From Pseudofabraea citricarpa (taxonomy: Eukaryota; Ascomycota; Leotiomycetes; Helotiales; Dermateaceae): a DNA stretch of 64,000 bases. The notes beneath the pieces were generated by a model. The model was not told the DNA's origin and did no database searches. It worked only from the letters and a program-made list of their open reading frames with translations. The position numbers and the translations under genes are program-made. Positions within the stretch are counted from its first letter, which is position 1. Each line of letters starts with the position of its first letter. The stretch covers positions 124,001 through 188,000 of the forward strand of contig JAPWGK010000036.1 in NCBI GenBank assembly GCA_029641185.1, given 5' to 3'. Shown in pieces: positions 1-11,629 of the stretch.

Positions 1-1259
1 GAGGATCGCTAAGGTGGTTAGCCTGAGCTGAGTGTCACGTGTGGTGTTGTGGTGATGGGAGATGGAGATGGAAAGGCAGGTGCTGGAGGGGGCTGATGGA
101 CGCACGGTCGATATTGATAGGCTGCATCTAGCAGCTGCTTTTGATTTCCTTTTTTTCTTCGTCTTTTGGTTTTTTTATTGTTTTGTGGATTCTGTAGCTG
201 TGGTATGTTGAAATGCCTGCTCATGGGATGTTTCATGGAGTGATTATGGCAGTCTAAGTCAGCGGCTGATGAGAGAGAGTTCTTTGGTATCACCCGATTC
301 GTCACGATTGCTTGGACTGTCGAAACACAACCAATTAGTGAGGTAGCTAGGTGGCTCCGGAAGTACTTTCGTACCCAGTACTGTATATGGTGATACTTGT
401 ACTTAGTAGATTGTTCCTAAAGGAGCAAGCCATCGTCGAGACATGCCACAATAGGCTCACATACACTTCTATAACTACCTAGGTACTTACCATATATCGT
501 ATATCCTGAAGCCTCGGATCTAAGGTGGCCAAGTTATGATTACCTAAGGTCGACTCTTTCTCAAACCAAGCCGTCCTGGGAACCTCCTTCTCTTGGCCAC
601 GCAATCTAGTTACTAAGAGCAGCTTGTAACAATAATTTCTCCAAAACATTTTGTCTCTCTCTCTCCTCTCCTCTCTCCCGTAGCATCCAGCAACAACAAT
701 CCCATATCAACATCTTCCTCTCCCGCAAAACATTCTTCTGTGTCTCGCCTGACTTCGTCCCCCTCCCCCTCCACTCCCCCCCGAGCCTCAACAACCCGAG
801 CGACAGGACCTTTTTAACTTCGCTGCAGATCTCCACAAACGAGCATCGTCACTAAGCCACTTCAGATCTGCAGTGCACGGTGCCTCGACTCAGCCCAGTT
901 CTACCCATTTTCAGAAGCATCTCCCCAGAAACCTCGTTCTATTCACGGCGAGAGGGTCCATTGAATACGGGTTCCCGACGACCTTAAATTCTTCGTCTCG
1001 CCGCCTCCTGAAGGTCATACTTACGCATCTTGTCTGACGGCCTGTTTCGACCTTACTTCCAACTTATTTCCTTCTAATTACCTCTGACCGACCGGCTCGT
1101 ATCCACTCCCGGAACTGCCCTGGCCCTTTGACCGACGCGCTGCACATCCTCATCTCCAAATATTCTCAAAGAGAGCGCCTCTGCCCTGACATTCGTTTGT
1201 GAATGGGCTTCGACTGACCTTGACCGTCAAACCGCACCATTCCGACCACCACCACCACC
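1..1259. other. Upstream region of rho2, no gene seen
   Basis: About 1.26 kb without a believable gene. The open frames here are short, low complexity and have no recognisable domain. A strongly pyrimidine-rich stretch lies at roughly 648-790 on the + strand; CT-rich tracts like this are common in promoters and 5' leaders of constitutively expressed fungal genes. The likely content is the promoter and 5' UTR of the Rho GTPase gene that follows. Confidence 0.6.
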
Positions 1260-2228
1260 ATGGCGCAACAACCTGCACAGAATGTTATGAGAAGGTACGC
1301 ATGAACTAGAACCCCATAGCCAGCACCATCAAGAGATTCCACGATAGACAAAAGGCATCATGTCAGGAGGCTCTGCGAAGGAGCCTGACGACTGCAAGTA
1401 CATGTGCAGCTGAATTGGGCCTCCCAGCCTTTCGGGAGAATCAATTCTATTTCATTAGTATCAGATGCCGATTTTAGGAAGCGCCGGATGCTGACTTGTC
1501 TCCAGAAAGCTTGTTATCATTGGTGATGGTGCTTGTGGTAAAACCAGTCTTTTGAGTGTTTTCACCTTGGGTTATTTCCCCACTGTAAGTCTTTTGCTCT
1601 TTCGCCATGCCATGCAAGCATCTGCTAACACTCAAAAAGCACTACGTAAGTCCACAGTGCAGCAGTTGGCTCTCACAAGCTCATTGATTCCCCAGGTTCC
1701 CACTGTCTTCGAGAATTATGTCACAGATTGCAGAGTTGATGGAAAATCGGTACAATTGGCTTTATGGGACACGGCAGGACAGGAAGACTACGAGAGATTG
1801 AGGCCGTTGGCATACTCGAAAGCACATGTCATTCTAATCGGCTTCTCCATCGACACGCCCGATTCTCTGGACAATGTCAAGCACAAGGTGGGATTTTTTG
1901 TTTGTAGGGGAGCTATCACATGCTAACAACAAACCAGTGGGTTGAGGAAGCAAACGAACGATGCCCTGGCGTTCCTATTATTCTGGTTGGTCTGAAAAAA
2001 GATTTGAGGGAGGATCCGGTCGCAATTGAGGAGATGCGAAAGAAGTCGTTACACTTTGTCGGGACGCGGGAGGCACAAGAAATCTCCCAACAAATCGGCG
2101 CGCGAAAATACCTCGAATGTTCATCCCTGACTGGAGAAGGAGTGGATGATGTCTTCGAGGCCGCAACAAGAGCAGCCCTCTTGACATTCGAGAAAGGGGA
2201 GGGTGGTGGATGCTGCGTTATTCTATGA
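1260..2228 (+). CDS. rho2: Rho2-type small GTPase
   Basis: Membrane-attached molecular switch of the Rho family; Rho2 acts upstream of cell-wall integrity signalling and alpha-glucan synthesis in fission yeast. Five exons: 1260-1294, 1506-1584, 1640-1645, 1696-1887, 1938-2228, giving 200 aa, the normal Rho length. Visible motifs: P-loop GDGACGKT (about residues 17-24), the effector segment YVPTVFENY, switch [14 protein letters not shown], the GLKKDLRED guanine-binding region, the [14 protein letters not shown] helix region, and a C-terminal CaaX box CVIL preceded by another Cys, which predicts geranylgeranylation. Phases agree at all four introns. The third exon is only 6 nt (His-Tyr) but is needed to restore the Rho consensus around the effector loop. 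The start is the only ATG giving a short N-terminus before the P-loop. Assignment to Rho2 rather than Rho1 rests on the [10 protein letters not shown] segment and the CCVIL end; family certain, subtype likely. Confidence 0.93.
1640..1645 (+). other. 6-nt internal microexon of rho2
   Basis: The bases cactac sit between a 55-bp intron (1585-1639, gtaagt...aaag) and a 50-bp intron (1646-1695, gtaagt...ccag). They encode His-Tyr in phase 0 and complete the segment [13 protein letters not shown]. Without them the two flanking exons still join in frame but the protein loses two residues beside the effector loop. Confidence 0.85.
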
Positions 2229-2754
2229 GGTTGACGCCATGCGATAGGGGTCTACAAACTACAACATACCGTCAAGTTGCGGATCACACAGGGAAAGCGT
2301 ACGAGAAGCGGCAACACTTCGATTGATACAATTTTGTAATGGGCAACAACACGAACACGCCTTCTCTTCTCGAATCTCGAACAGTAGCTTTTTTCCGTCG
2401 CCTGCATCGATCGGTGTTTTATGCTCTATTATTGGTATGGATGATAAGGAGCGGACGAGATCAAAAGTTCCATGATATTTTGCTGGACAATGAGTTGTTC
2501 TCTAAGGCAATAATGGCGAGGTAGGTAGATAGAGCTTGTAATGACAGACCACGAAAGTTGCACACTCCTTTTTTGCTTTTCTTACATACCCGAGCAACTC
2601 GCAGACAAGTCAGAGTAGCGTAGCGTATCATCTTTATATGTACATAAATAATACAGCTCAGGCCTAGTCAAACGCTTGTACGTTCTGAAATGCCCTGTGC
2701 CAAAAAAAGAAACAAGTCTCCTTTGACTGTTGTACAATGTCACAACGCCCCTCT
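2229..2754. other. Convergent 3' intergenic region
   Basis: Space between the stop of rho2 (+) and the stop of the mL40 gene (-). It should hold both 3' UTRs and poly(A) sites; AT-rich ATAAAT-type words occur near 2640-2655. The 61-codon open frame at 2339-2524 lies in the probable rho2 3' UTR and has no recognisable features. Confidence 0.5.
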
Positions 2755-3346
2755 CTATCTCGTCCAGTTATGGTTCCAAGGTTCGTGCCCAGGAGTGTCG
2801 ACCTGGTGTCTAGCATATTCAATCGGCACACCTCCATGACGGAAGATACCCTTCTTCTCCATCGCAATTCTATATAACCTGCCAGCATCCTTGGTGCCAG
2901 GAGGATCTAGGAGCCTCAACTCTTCACAAGCGGCATGCATACTCTGATACATCCTGGTCCCAATTAATTAGTATCAATCACCCAGCGCATCTTCAACCCG
3001 GTGCAAGCAAGAGAGGGAATAGCACATACCTTTGCAATTCAGCATCTTTCTTCTCCGCCTTCTTTCTCCGTGCCAACATCCATGCCCGGTGAATAGTCCA
3101 ATGCCTCAAGGCTCTGAGTCGGGATAATCGCAATGGCCGTGGTGTTTTAGGATGTTGAAGATGATACCGGATCAGCGTTATTCTGGGATCGGTTTTGATC
3201 CTCTTGTCGTCCTTTGCTAATGTTGATGTGCTGCTAAATCCCCGGTTCAGGACGGACGGTTTGCTCATGAGAGAGGGAACATTGTTGATTCGAAAGGTTT
3301 GGAGGAGTGGGGTAAGGAGTCGAAAGAGAGGCGTAGTGTTTGCCAT
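2755..3346 (-). CDS. MRPL28: Mitochondrial large-subunit ribosomal protein mL40 (MRPL28 family)
   Basis: Structural protein of the mitochondrial 54S ribosomal subunit. Two exons on the minus strand, 3346-3030 and 2953-2755, separated by a 76-bp intron; the split codon is AG|G (Arg). Product 171 aa. The first 40 or so residues are basic and Ser/Thr-rich with few acids (SKPSVLNRGFSSTSTLAK), as expected of a mitochondrial targeting peptide. The body carries the family landmarks RITLIRYHLQHPKTPRPLR, LRALRHWTIHRAW, GRLYRIAMEKKGIFRHGG and the C-terminal IPIEYARHQVDTPGHEPW followed by a basic end. These are typical of filamentous-fungal MRPL28 homologues. Head-to-head with the esterase gene to its right, 347 bp apart. 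Confidence 0.88.
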
Positions 3347-3693
3347 GGTTGCGCAGGGAGTGGGAGTTGCTGAGGCTCTTCTCTACTTGCTGTGTTGAGC
3401 CTTGTTGACTTCACAAAATGTCATGTTTCGGCTCGCCAGGAGGCTTAGTATCACGTGTTTATAGACTAACCGCATTTGGTGGCACTCCGAGCTCGCTCAA
3501 CACTCACCTCAATGTCTCTTCGATTTGAAACCATTTTGTACATTCGTCCACTGATAATTTTAGACATTCATAAAATATCTAAGAGTATTGGACATTTTTG
3601 CTTCTAAAGCCAACCCATCTACTCAAAAATTGCATCTTCTTCCTTAAGCCCCGCACTTGCTAGCTATCGAAAGGACAATAGCAGGCTTATAAT
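3347..3693. promoter_or_regulatory. Divergent promoter between mL40 and the DUF1749 gene
   Basis: A 347-bp gap between two divergently transcribed start codons. It must contain both core promoters and 5' UTRs. A cacgtg-like word (atcacgtgtt, near 3451-3460) is present; no other element can be named with confidence. Confidence 0.45.
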
Positions 3694-4833
3694 ATGCCTC
3701 CAAACCCAGCTGCCAGAAAAGGTATTACACATCAGTTTGTAAGTGTGGTCTGATAATCACACACGCAGACACACCCTCTCTCTATGTCTCTCTCTGTGCA
3801 AGTCGCAAGTTGCTTCGGGTCTTTTAGATGGTCTAATTGCGGTTTGATGTTCTGGTTTCGAACACCATTTGCTTTTTGTCTGTTTATATTCCTCTCTGGC
3901 CTACAGCTCTTTAATACTTCCAACGAGCCTTTTCTGACTTCCTCCCAGTCCAAGGGTCTTGTCGCATTCGAGCATGTCCCGAATAGCATTGACTCACATT
4001 CCAACAATGTCATCATATTCATTGGCGGGCTCTTTGATGGCCTTCTGACCGTGCCATATACTTCCACCATAGCCGAGCATCTACCGCCATCGTGGACTCT
4101 GGCTCAAGTCCTTCTCTCATCCTCCTACAAAGGGTGGGGAACGTCTTCATTGCGAAAAGACGTAGCCGAAATCTCCAAGGCTGTCTCATACTTCCGCAAT
4201 ATCAAAGACGGCAAGATCATTCTATTTGGCCATTCAACTGGCTGTCAAGATGTCTTGGAATATCTTACCGGAAGAGATCACGAGACCCGGGCACCAATTG
4301 ATGGAGGCATTATCCAAGCACCCGTGAGTGACCGGGAGGCTATGAAACTAATGCTTGATCCGGCAGTCTACCGCGAGAGTTGTGTTGTTGCAGAAGCTAT
4401 GGTAGCATCTGGAAACGGTGAGGAAATTTTGCCTTCTCGAGAGACGAAAGGGTTCTTCCCAGCACCTGTTTCTGCAAGGAGATGGTTGAGCTTAGCAAGC
4501 CCGCATCATAATGGCGATGACGATTATTTCAGTACTGATCTTACCGATATACAACTGCAGAAGACTTTCGGTAGTTTGCCATCAACTGCACCCCTCATGA
4601 TCTTGTATTCTGGTAGCGATGAGTATGTTGATGCGGAAGTTGATAAGGGGGCTTTGGTTAAAAAGTGGATTTCCATTGTAAAGGGGGGTGTGGGTAAGGT
4701 AGATGAGGAACATTCTGGTATTGTAGAGGGTGCTTCACATAACCTTGCTGGAAATCCCGAAGAAGTTGTCCTCCAGCTTGTGAGAAGGGTTCTTGGATTT
4801 GTCAATGGTTTAACTGCTCAAGCTAATCTCTAA
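3694..4833 (+). CDS. DUF1749 alpha/beta hydrolase, SidJ (fusarinine C esterase)-like
   Basis: Probable serine esterase of the DUF1749 family, whose characterised member SidJ hydrolyses the siderophore fusarinine C in Aspergillus fumigatus. Preferred model: exon 1 3694-3738 (MPPNPAARKGITHQF), intron 3739-3948 (gtaagt, ctgac branch, cccag), exon 2 3949-4833, giving 309 aa. It reads straight into SKGLVAFEHVP, where family members begin. The nucleophile elbow GHSTG puts the serine near residue 111; D (SGSDEYVD) and H (EGASHNLAG) toward the C-terminus are the likely remaining triad members. The 210-nt intron is open from an internal ATG at 3784, so an unspliced form would add a hydrophobic N-terminal segment instead. 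No siderophore biosynthesis gene lies nearby, so the substrate is inferred from family only. Start chosen because both splice signals and phase are clean. Confidence 0.8.
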
Positions 4834-6932
4834 TTTTAAGTCTTGACACTTCTCACTTTGTCTAATCACTTGGACTCGAGCGATCTTCACATCACGTATA
4901 AATATCAAAATTCAAGCTGTTCGGGTCCCATCTTCATAGGGGGGTAATATAAGAGCGTGAACAAGCTCTGAATTCGCTCTTTGCAAATAACAATAGACAG
5001 TCTATCGCATGAAAAATTGGCCAAGGAATTTATCATATTGGCCAAATTGAGAACTAGCTGCCGAAGGCCCTGCTTTCCTCTTGACTGTGCCACCAGTGAG
5101 ATTTTATACCTATAAAAGGAACTCTTGTGCCTAATTCACAAATAAGAGCCTGTAGAACAACGTGGGATACTTTTTTTTTTAAAAAAAAAAAAGAGAAAGA
5201 AGAAGAAATCAATTCGAATCATCGTGACTAAATTCTTGATTGAATTCCCTAATCAGTTTGTTTTACTTGTCTGCTTCCCTCGCCTTAACAATATTAAAAG
5301 TCTTATTATTATCCTCTTATTTCTTACCTCTCTTTTCGCTTGAAAGAAAGTAAGAAAATACTCAGCTGTACAGATCTTGATCTGATAATAATCCTTAAGT
5401 ATAATTAATACTTTATAATTACCATGTTACATTTGATATATGTTTGAAGTCGAGTAAATTTATTAAATTAGCTCTAGTAGTATAACAAGACCTTCCTATA
5501 TACTGATAACCTGCATGCAATTAGTTTGCAGCTATTAGTATACCAGCCTCTTCGCCAAACTTTACTATCACTATAGTTACCAGCCTCGCCCTTAAAAGTA
5601 GCCCCATTATTATTGCATGATGCATTTACCACTTGTGGTAGTTAACTTTCTGCAATTATTTTAGTTGGGTGTGTTATTTGGATGTGGCGGTACTAGTTAG
5701 TTTTCAAAGACGTTAGAAAGTGAGGGGAAACTCAATGTCACTTGCAGACTCGCATCCTATACTACCTAAGAAAAGAGTCAAGGCATGTTAAATCAACCAA
5801 TCAGCTTTGCTAGAATGACCATGTCTTTGTAGGTAGTAGTACTAGCCAAGTAAGCCCAGACCTGGAGTTGGGAAACCAAGTCATGATATGTTCCCACTCG
5901 TTAGACCCCCACTTTGAAACCCAGCCAACGGCAGAACGGCAGCTGGTTATACCCAACCTCGCCAGCAAGTAAGATTTGAATTCTCGGTTCGTCCAGATCG
6001 ACGGGAAGGCAACAACAAATGAAAGAGTATTATATTCCAGGGAACAGAAAGATGGGGGCTGTTTGGGCTTAAGTGTGGCGTGTGAGTGGGCAGTGTGGCT
6101 AAACGACATGACGAAAGGATGCTTTATCAGTGAAGCGAGAAGTCAATCTCCACTGGCTCCACCATCAAAGCCGGAACTTTTGCCTCTTTCTACCTGACTT
6201 ACTTTATCTCGGACGTGCTATTGGTAAGTTTTTGGTAGATCCCGACAAGGCTTTAAGCAAGCAAGTGGATCAGGGATGTCCAAGGTGTGCTTATTTCTAC
6301 TCAAGCTCTCGTTTAGGAGAATAGACAGAAGACTCTTGTGAATTCAAGAACCTGCAAACAGAAGCACTCTGAATAATAGATCAGGACTGATAAATCAACG
6401 ACATCATTAAGCAAAGCTCGACTACATATTACTATTCAAATATAAGTAAAAGACTGCGGCATGCATCAAACCACTGCATCTACCTGGGTAAGTAGCGGCT
6501 ACTCGAACCCATGTCGTTTACTGCAAGCTGCAGCGTCTAGTTTGGATGCCATGCAAGTAACATGGATCATCAAGGATGGTAATCTTCTGAAATACGATCT
6601 CCTCTTTTTTTTCCCACGCTTCACGATGTTTTTTTCTGTTTGTGATATTAAAGATAAGCCTACCCCGTAGGTGTCTTCCCTTCTTTTCCTTGTTCAGTTC
6701 TACTTTCGTGTCGAGAAGGAAAGAAGGGAAGAGAGCTCAGGTCGCTTCGCTACCCATACCTGCCTAATCCCAACTTCAACGCAGACTCTTCCTATCTCAC
6801 TTCATCACTTTGTGTTTGTTCCTTTCAAATCATACACATCGTGCATCTCTTTAGCATCTCTTCAAAACAAAGCATCGAATAATCTTCTTGTTTCGTTAGC
6901 CACGCCCTTCGTTCAGTTGCCAGGAACTAATC
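4834..6932. other. Long intergenic region, AT-rich centre
   Basis: About 2.1 kb without a believable gene. Roughly 5150-5680 is very AT-rich with many TA steps, like other blocks in this window, and includes a poly-T/poly-A palindrome (5171-5192). From about 6660 the sequence becomes CT-rich and is probably the promoter and 5' UTR of the GH72 gene. The short open frames at 5810-6324 and 6461-7087 have no recognisable domain. Confidence 0.55.
5171..5192. repeat. T10-A12 homopolymer palindrome
   Basis: Ten T followed directly by twelve A, a perfect self-complementary block in an AT-rich intergenic stretch. Probably a simple-sequence tract; it could exclude nucleosomes. It is also a place where assembly or sequencing length errors are likely. 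Confidence 0.8.
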
Positions 6933-8330
6933 ATGTTTTCCCTTGTCACCAAAGTCGTATTGGTTCTGGTTACTGCTCTACACGTAATCCAAGCAATCCC
7001 GACCATCTCTGTGAAGGGAGCCAAGTTCTTTGCGGATGGCGAGCAGTTCTTCCTTCAAGGTATGAATGTCCGTTAAATCCATTGTAAAGACGAATGACTG
7101 ATCCCATGAAAAGGAGTCGCATACCAAGGCACACCTGAAGATCCACTGATCGACATTGCACAATGCAGCGCGGACGCAAACCTCATGAAGACATTGAACA
7201 CCAATTCCATCCGTGTGTACCATGTTAATCCATGGGTTGACCATACTGGCTGCATGAAGATCTTTGCTGACGCCGGGATCTACATCTGGTTGGATCTGGA
7301 TACATTCAATACGACTATCACACAGACAACACCGACATGGACAACCGAGCAATTTATAGCCTTTACCGAAGTGATGGATGCTTTTCAGCATTTCGACAAT
7401 CTCGGTGGTTTCTGGATTGGTAACGAAGTCATCAATTCTGCCTCTGGCTCAGGAGCTGCACCATATGTCAAAGCTGCCGTGGCAGATATGAAGGCCTATC
7501 TCGCAGCTAAGGACTATCGTAACATTCCAATTGGATATTCAGCAGCAGATATCGCAGAACTCAGGCCCTCGCTTCAGAACTACCTCGCCTGTGGAGATTC
7601 GTATGCGGAGAGTATTGATTTCTTCGGCTTGAACTCGTATGAATGGTGCGGTGATGCTACTTATGCAACCTCGGGATATACCAACCTGCAAGCTATGTCC
7701 AAAGGCTACTCAGTACCCATCTTCTTTTCAGAGACTGGATGTAACGTGGGAGGTGACAGAACATTCTCGGATCAAGCTGCAATTTTTGGTCCAGATATGA
7801 TCGATACTTGGTCTGGAAGCATCATCTATGAATGGGTACAAGAGACGAACGACTACGGACTGGTCACTTATCCTGGTGGAGCCCTTGCCGGAGAGCCAAC
7901 CACCATCGAGCCCGATTTCTCGAACCTGGCCAGCGAGTGGAAGAAACTCGCGCCATCCGGTGTGAAAGAATCTGCATACTATCCTTCCTTGAGTGCACCA
8001 GCTTGTCCTGCTCCTACTGCAGGGTGGCTTTTGAATGGCGATGTGCCACTCCCCAGACTTGGTGATGATGTTATTTCTGCTGCCGCCGCTGGTCTGAAAC
8101 CAACTTCTTATCCTTCCGTTTCGCTCACGAGATCTTTCAATTCTGCCTCTACATCTACCGGTAGTGCAAGCTTGAAGGCTGCTGCGTCAGGTACTGCACA
8201 GGGAACTGTTACTGGAACCGAATCGGCAACGGTGACTGGAAGTGCTGCAGCAGAGACATCTTCTTCGGCTGCTTTCAAGATCGCTCCTGGATTTCTAGGA
8301 TTTATGGCTGCTGGTGTTCTGGTTTGGTGA
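6933..8330 (+). CDS. GPI-anchored 1,3-beta-glucanosyltransferase, GH72 (Gel/Gas)
   Basis: Cell-surface enzyme that cleaves beta-1,3-glucan and rejoins chains to elongate them during wall assembly. Exons 6933-7059 and 7114-8330 (54-bp intron, phase 1), 447 aa. The start gives a clear signal peptide (basic start, hydrophobic VVLVLVTALHVIQA, cleavage near AIP). GH72 landmarks: FFADGEQFFLQGVAYQ at the mature N-terminus, NTNSIRVYHVNPWVDH, the acid/base Glu in GFWIGNE (about residue 147) and the nucleophile Glu in FFSETGC (about residue 249), and IIYEWVQETNDYGLV. There is no CBM43 (X8) Cys-rich module. After the catalytic domain comes a Ser/Thr/Ala-rich stretch and a hydrophobic tail (FKIAPGFLGFMAAGVLVW) that fits a GPI-attachment signal. 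Leader is CT-rich. Family certain; which Gel paralogue is not determined. Confidence 0.93.
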
Positions 8331-8604
8331 TTGGATTATTCAATTCTTGTTTATGGTTCTGTGTATATATTGAATACCAATGAAGGGAAGAAGGCGATGA
8401 GAGAAATGATACCACTTTCACTTTACTTGTACTCAACTGAACCGAAGCCGATAGAACTATCGCTCAATCAATATATGCTTTGTGAATTGTGATATCTTAC
8501 ATCAAGAGCTTTTATCAACTCGACAGAAAAATGAAGGATATCAATTATCGCTTAATACGGTACGTTACCTTACTTTAGCACTTCTCCCCTCCTTCCAACC
8601 TTTT

Positions 8605-10967
8605 CTAACCCTCAGTACCACTACTTCTAAATGCTGCACAAAGCGCGGCATAATGATGCGTAAGATCTAGGACATTCTGTGGCAAGCTGGTAGCTTGAAT
8701 GATACTCCTGACCTTGACCGCACCCTCGTCCTCGATAAGTGTTCGGATAGTGTAAAGCAGTTCGGGCGAGAATTCAGAGTACCATCTGTACTGCCAGGTG
8801 ACGAGCCGGATAACAGATGCCACCGTCTCGCGCGTGTTCTTTTCCTTCTCGAACTCGCCTAGTATACCCGTCAGGGCTTTGGGACTGAATCGCATTGCCA
8901 AACATGCGCGATAGGCTTCGGCGGCTTCTTCTGGGTGGTGTAGACGATCGGCGAGTGCGCCAAGAATTTCCCATTCTTCAGATGACTTCTTGTATTGCAT
9001 TGACTGAGCACGATACTGCGCCATTTCTGTGCGCCAGATGGTGTAGATTCGAAGATCTTCATATAGTACCATGAACAGACTGTCTAACCATCTCTCACAG
9101 AGTCGCTTGTTGTTGAATCGTGCAAGTTGTTCTTCTGTTGCGTCGGCCTGTGTTTCGTTAGTAGTAGCTTCGCGGATAAGAGAAGAAATACCCACATCAT
9201 TACCACCCCCAACTGCCTCTTCTGGGGTGATGGTATGTTCTGGCTTCTCTAACGATCGATCGGCAGTAGTCCCTCTTATGCCATTTTCAGCTACGAGAGC
9301 TGGTGCAGTTGCACCTCCATTCGTGCTCACATCGTCGTCGTGATCATCACTATTTCCGTTTATTGGAGGACCTGGACTGCCTCTCAGTACGTCTGTACTT
9401 GGATTACGCTGGTAGACTGATTCACCTTGTGTGGTAGCAGGAGGCTGCTTCTCGCTCCGGTATTCCTCTTCCATCACGAACACGTTGCTTCGAATCTTCA
9501 ATAATTGATCCCACCCAATCTTAGCTGTCATTTCAGTCAATATACTGTAAGCATGTTTAAATGTACCCTTGTACTGAGCAGCCCGTAAGTTCATTAGCGA
9601 GGGATGAATCTGTTCACCATATCTCGACTCTGGTTCGCTGTCAATTTCGTCTAACCGTGTTTCAGGCAATGTCGGTAGGTGAATCTCTTTAGGTTCAGGC
9701 ATGATTGGGGCATCCTTGTCTTGATATGTGAACATCGGACAAGAATTCAACGTCGTCAATGCGTTTTCCCAATCTTCCATCGCAACATATACCTCGGCCA
9801 ACCTTGCCCAGGTTCCAAACTCACTTGGCGCCGCAACGGTACTTCGATCAGCACAACCGAGGGACATTCTAAGTCTTTCATCCTTGAGCTCTGGCGCATT
9901 TGGGTTGAGAGCTTTCTTCTTTATGAACTCTGCTTGGGTGTCCAGCATCGTGTAGTCCATTGGTGATTGCTTCACAGCATCATGAAGAACCCTTATTGCT
10001 TGTACCTCCTCATTCCCCATGAACAATACCTTTGCCAGAAGGGATGATACCTCGACGTTGCGTGTTCGAAGCTTTTCGAATAGATTGACTCCAGATGCAA
10101 AGCGACCAGTAGTTTCGAAATATTTGAGAAGACCAGTAGTAAGATGATTCGACACGTTGTTTGGTACTTGGACAACAGAGTCGGAACCAAGTTGCCAACC
10201 TAAAATCATGAGCGCAATCTTTCGAAGTTGTTGAGAATCTTACCTCTGAAGAAGAGCTGCTCGGCTGCTTGAAGAAACCGGTGCTCTGTCTCTGTATTTG
10301 TGACAGGGTTGAACCTCCGAACTCCCATAATCTTTCTAATTGTCTCGCCGCTTCCATCATCGGCATACGAGTACGCACGAAGTACACTGCACAGGTATGT
10401 TTCCAGCCACAACTCGTCAGATGCTACCCTCTTGTCTCCTCGTTCGTCTATGCAGTAGCTGTCCACACTTCCAGGAATTGTAACATGTACACGCATGTCA
10501 AGTCGGGAGAAAGCATTGTAACAACTTGAGGGAATTAGCCTGTGGCCATAGACATCCATGCAGTACTCCTTACCAGTAGACACCTTCGACAATTTTTATG
10601 GTAGATTGGTTGTTCTCCTTGTAGGTCAAAGTATTAATATATGCTGCCAAACTTGCTGAAGATGAAGCGTCCACTCCGGTGACATGATGGTAGATTCCGA
10701 TCTGCGAAGGGGCTTATCAGCTGTAGTTCCAACAAGTCCTGTGCACCAGCTCTTATCCTACCTGCTTTCCCGGGTTTCTTGGGGCTTGCTTAATCAACTG
10801 GACTAAATCAGGAGGGCCCAATTCTCTCAGTGCCGGCAATACTTCTGTTCGTGCATCGATTGACTCGTGTAAGATTTCTTCTGTAAGCTCTGGAACAGCC
10901 GGTGCCTAAGTCGGAATCAGTTGAATTGCTTGCGACAAATTCCAGCAGGGCTTCAACATACCACCAT
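8605..10967 (-). CDS. ChAPs family exomer cargo adaptor (Bud7/Bch1/Chs6-like)
   Basis: Chs5-Arf1-binding protein: in yeast ChAPs form the exomer coat that moves chitin synthase Chs3 and other cargo from the trans-Golgi to the plasma membrane. Five exons: 10967-10962, 10905-10762, 10701-10574, 10524-10244, 10199-8605; 717 aa, close to yeast ChAPs. Phases match throughout. Landmarks: LRELGPPDLVQLIKQA, GIYHHVTGVDASSSASLAAY, YCCYNAFSRLD, WLETYLCSVLRAYS, IRKIMGVRRF, AEQLFFRGWQLGSDSV, then TPR-like repeats (FGTWARLAEVYVAMEDWENA) and a low-complexity linker. The first exon is just ATG-GTG, and the third intron uses a GCTAAT branch close to its AG; the other possible acceptor 15 nt upstream would leave an intron of only 34 nt. 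The short first exon is the weakest part of the model. Confidence 0.85.
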
Positions 10968-11629
10968 CTTGCGCGACTAGGGTCTTAGTTGGTACTCCTG
11001 TCTGCAGACAAGGAAAGAAGGGTCTGCAAGCTAGATCAAAGCGTAGGATCTCATACGACACACAGTCAATATACTCCGTGGCCCAATGTTCAATGAGAGA
11101 CAGTGTGGTGATGGTGTTGAAAGCTATGAGGTGAAGCTGTCGTGTCCAAATGTGTATCTTGCGATCAAGCCAAATCGCAGCCTTATGTCCACGTGATCAG
11201 CAGGCTTGAAATTCTAGTCATAGTCTGTTGGCCAATTTCTTTCATTGTTCCTACCGCCATCTACTTTGAATTTTGGTGGATTGATTGTTGTCATCACTGA
11301 AGGGGTTCGAGGTCCATTCGATGTTTGGTTCTCCGAGTCAATAGCGGCTAGACAAAGCGACATTCCTTGCAATTATCTGGTTTTGCAACGCAGCCTTCTT
11401 CGACATGTCATCTTGCCTTTTCGTCTTGTGGCAGCACTAGATCATCAGAACGATCAAGGGATGCATATTTCTTGCTTCAGGATCGGCTTGCGCTGCGCTG
11501 TTATCAATATATCGGGAGAGGTTCCCAATGTTGTTGATTAATTGAGGACTGCCCTGGGAATAAGGGCTTGATTGCTCCAGCCACGGCTGTTACAAATCGA
11601 TCATATTCTACACCTTCGATTCTACACTC
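10968..11629. other. Intergenic region between bZIP and ChAPs genes
   Basis: 662 bp between the stop of the bZIP gene and the start of the ChAPs gene, both minus strand. It should contain the ChAPs promoter. A 98-codon plus-strand open frame at 11245-11541 starts with ATG but has no recognisable motif; I do not call it. Confidence 0.5.

Noticed and set aside
10525..10573. Shorter 34-nt intron in the ChAPs gene ending at gccacag
   Set aside because: It also keeps the frame, but 34 nt is too short for fungal splicing and gives WLIPSSCYNAF instead of the family-like YCCYNAF.
11245..11541. 98-codon plus frame between ChAPs and bZIP genes
   Set aside because: No domain, no splice partner, and it lies where the ChAPs promoter is expected.
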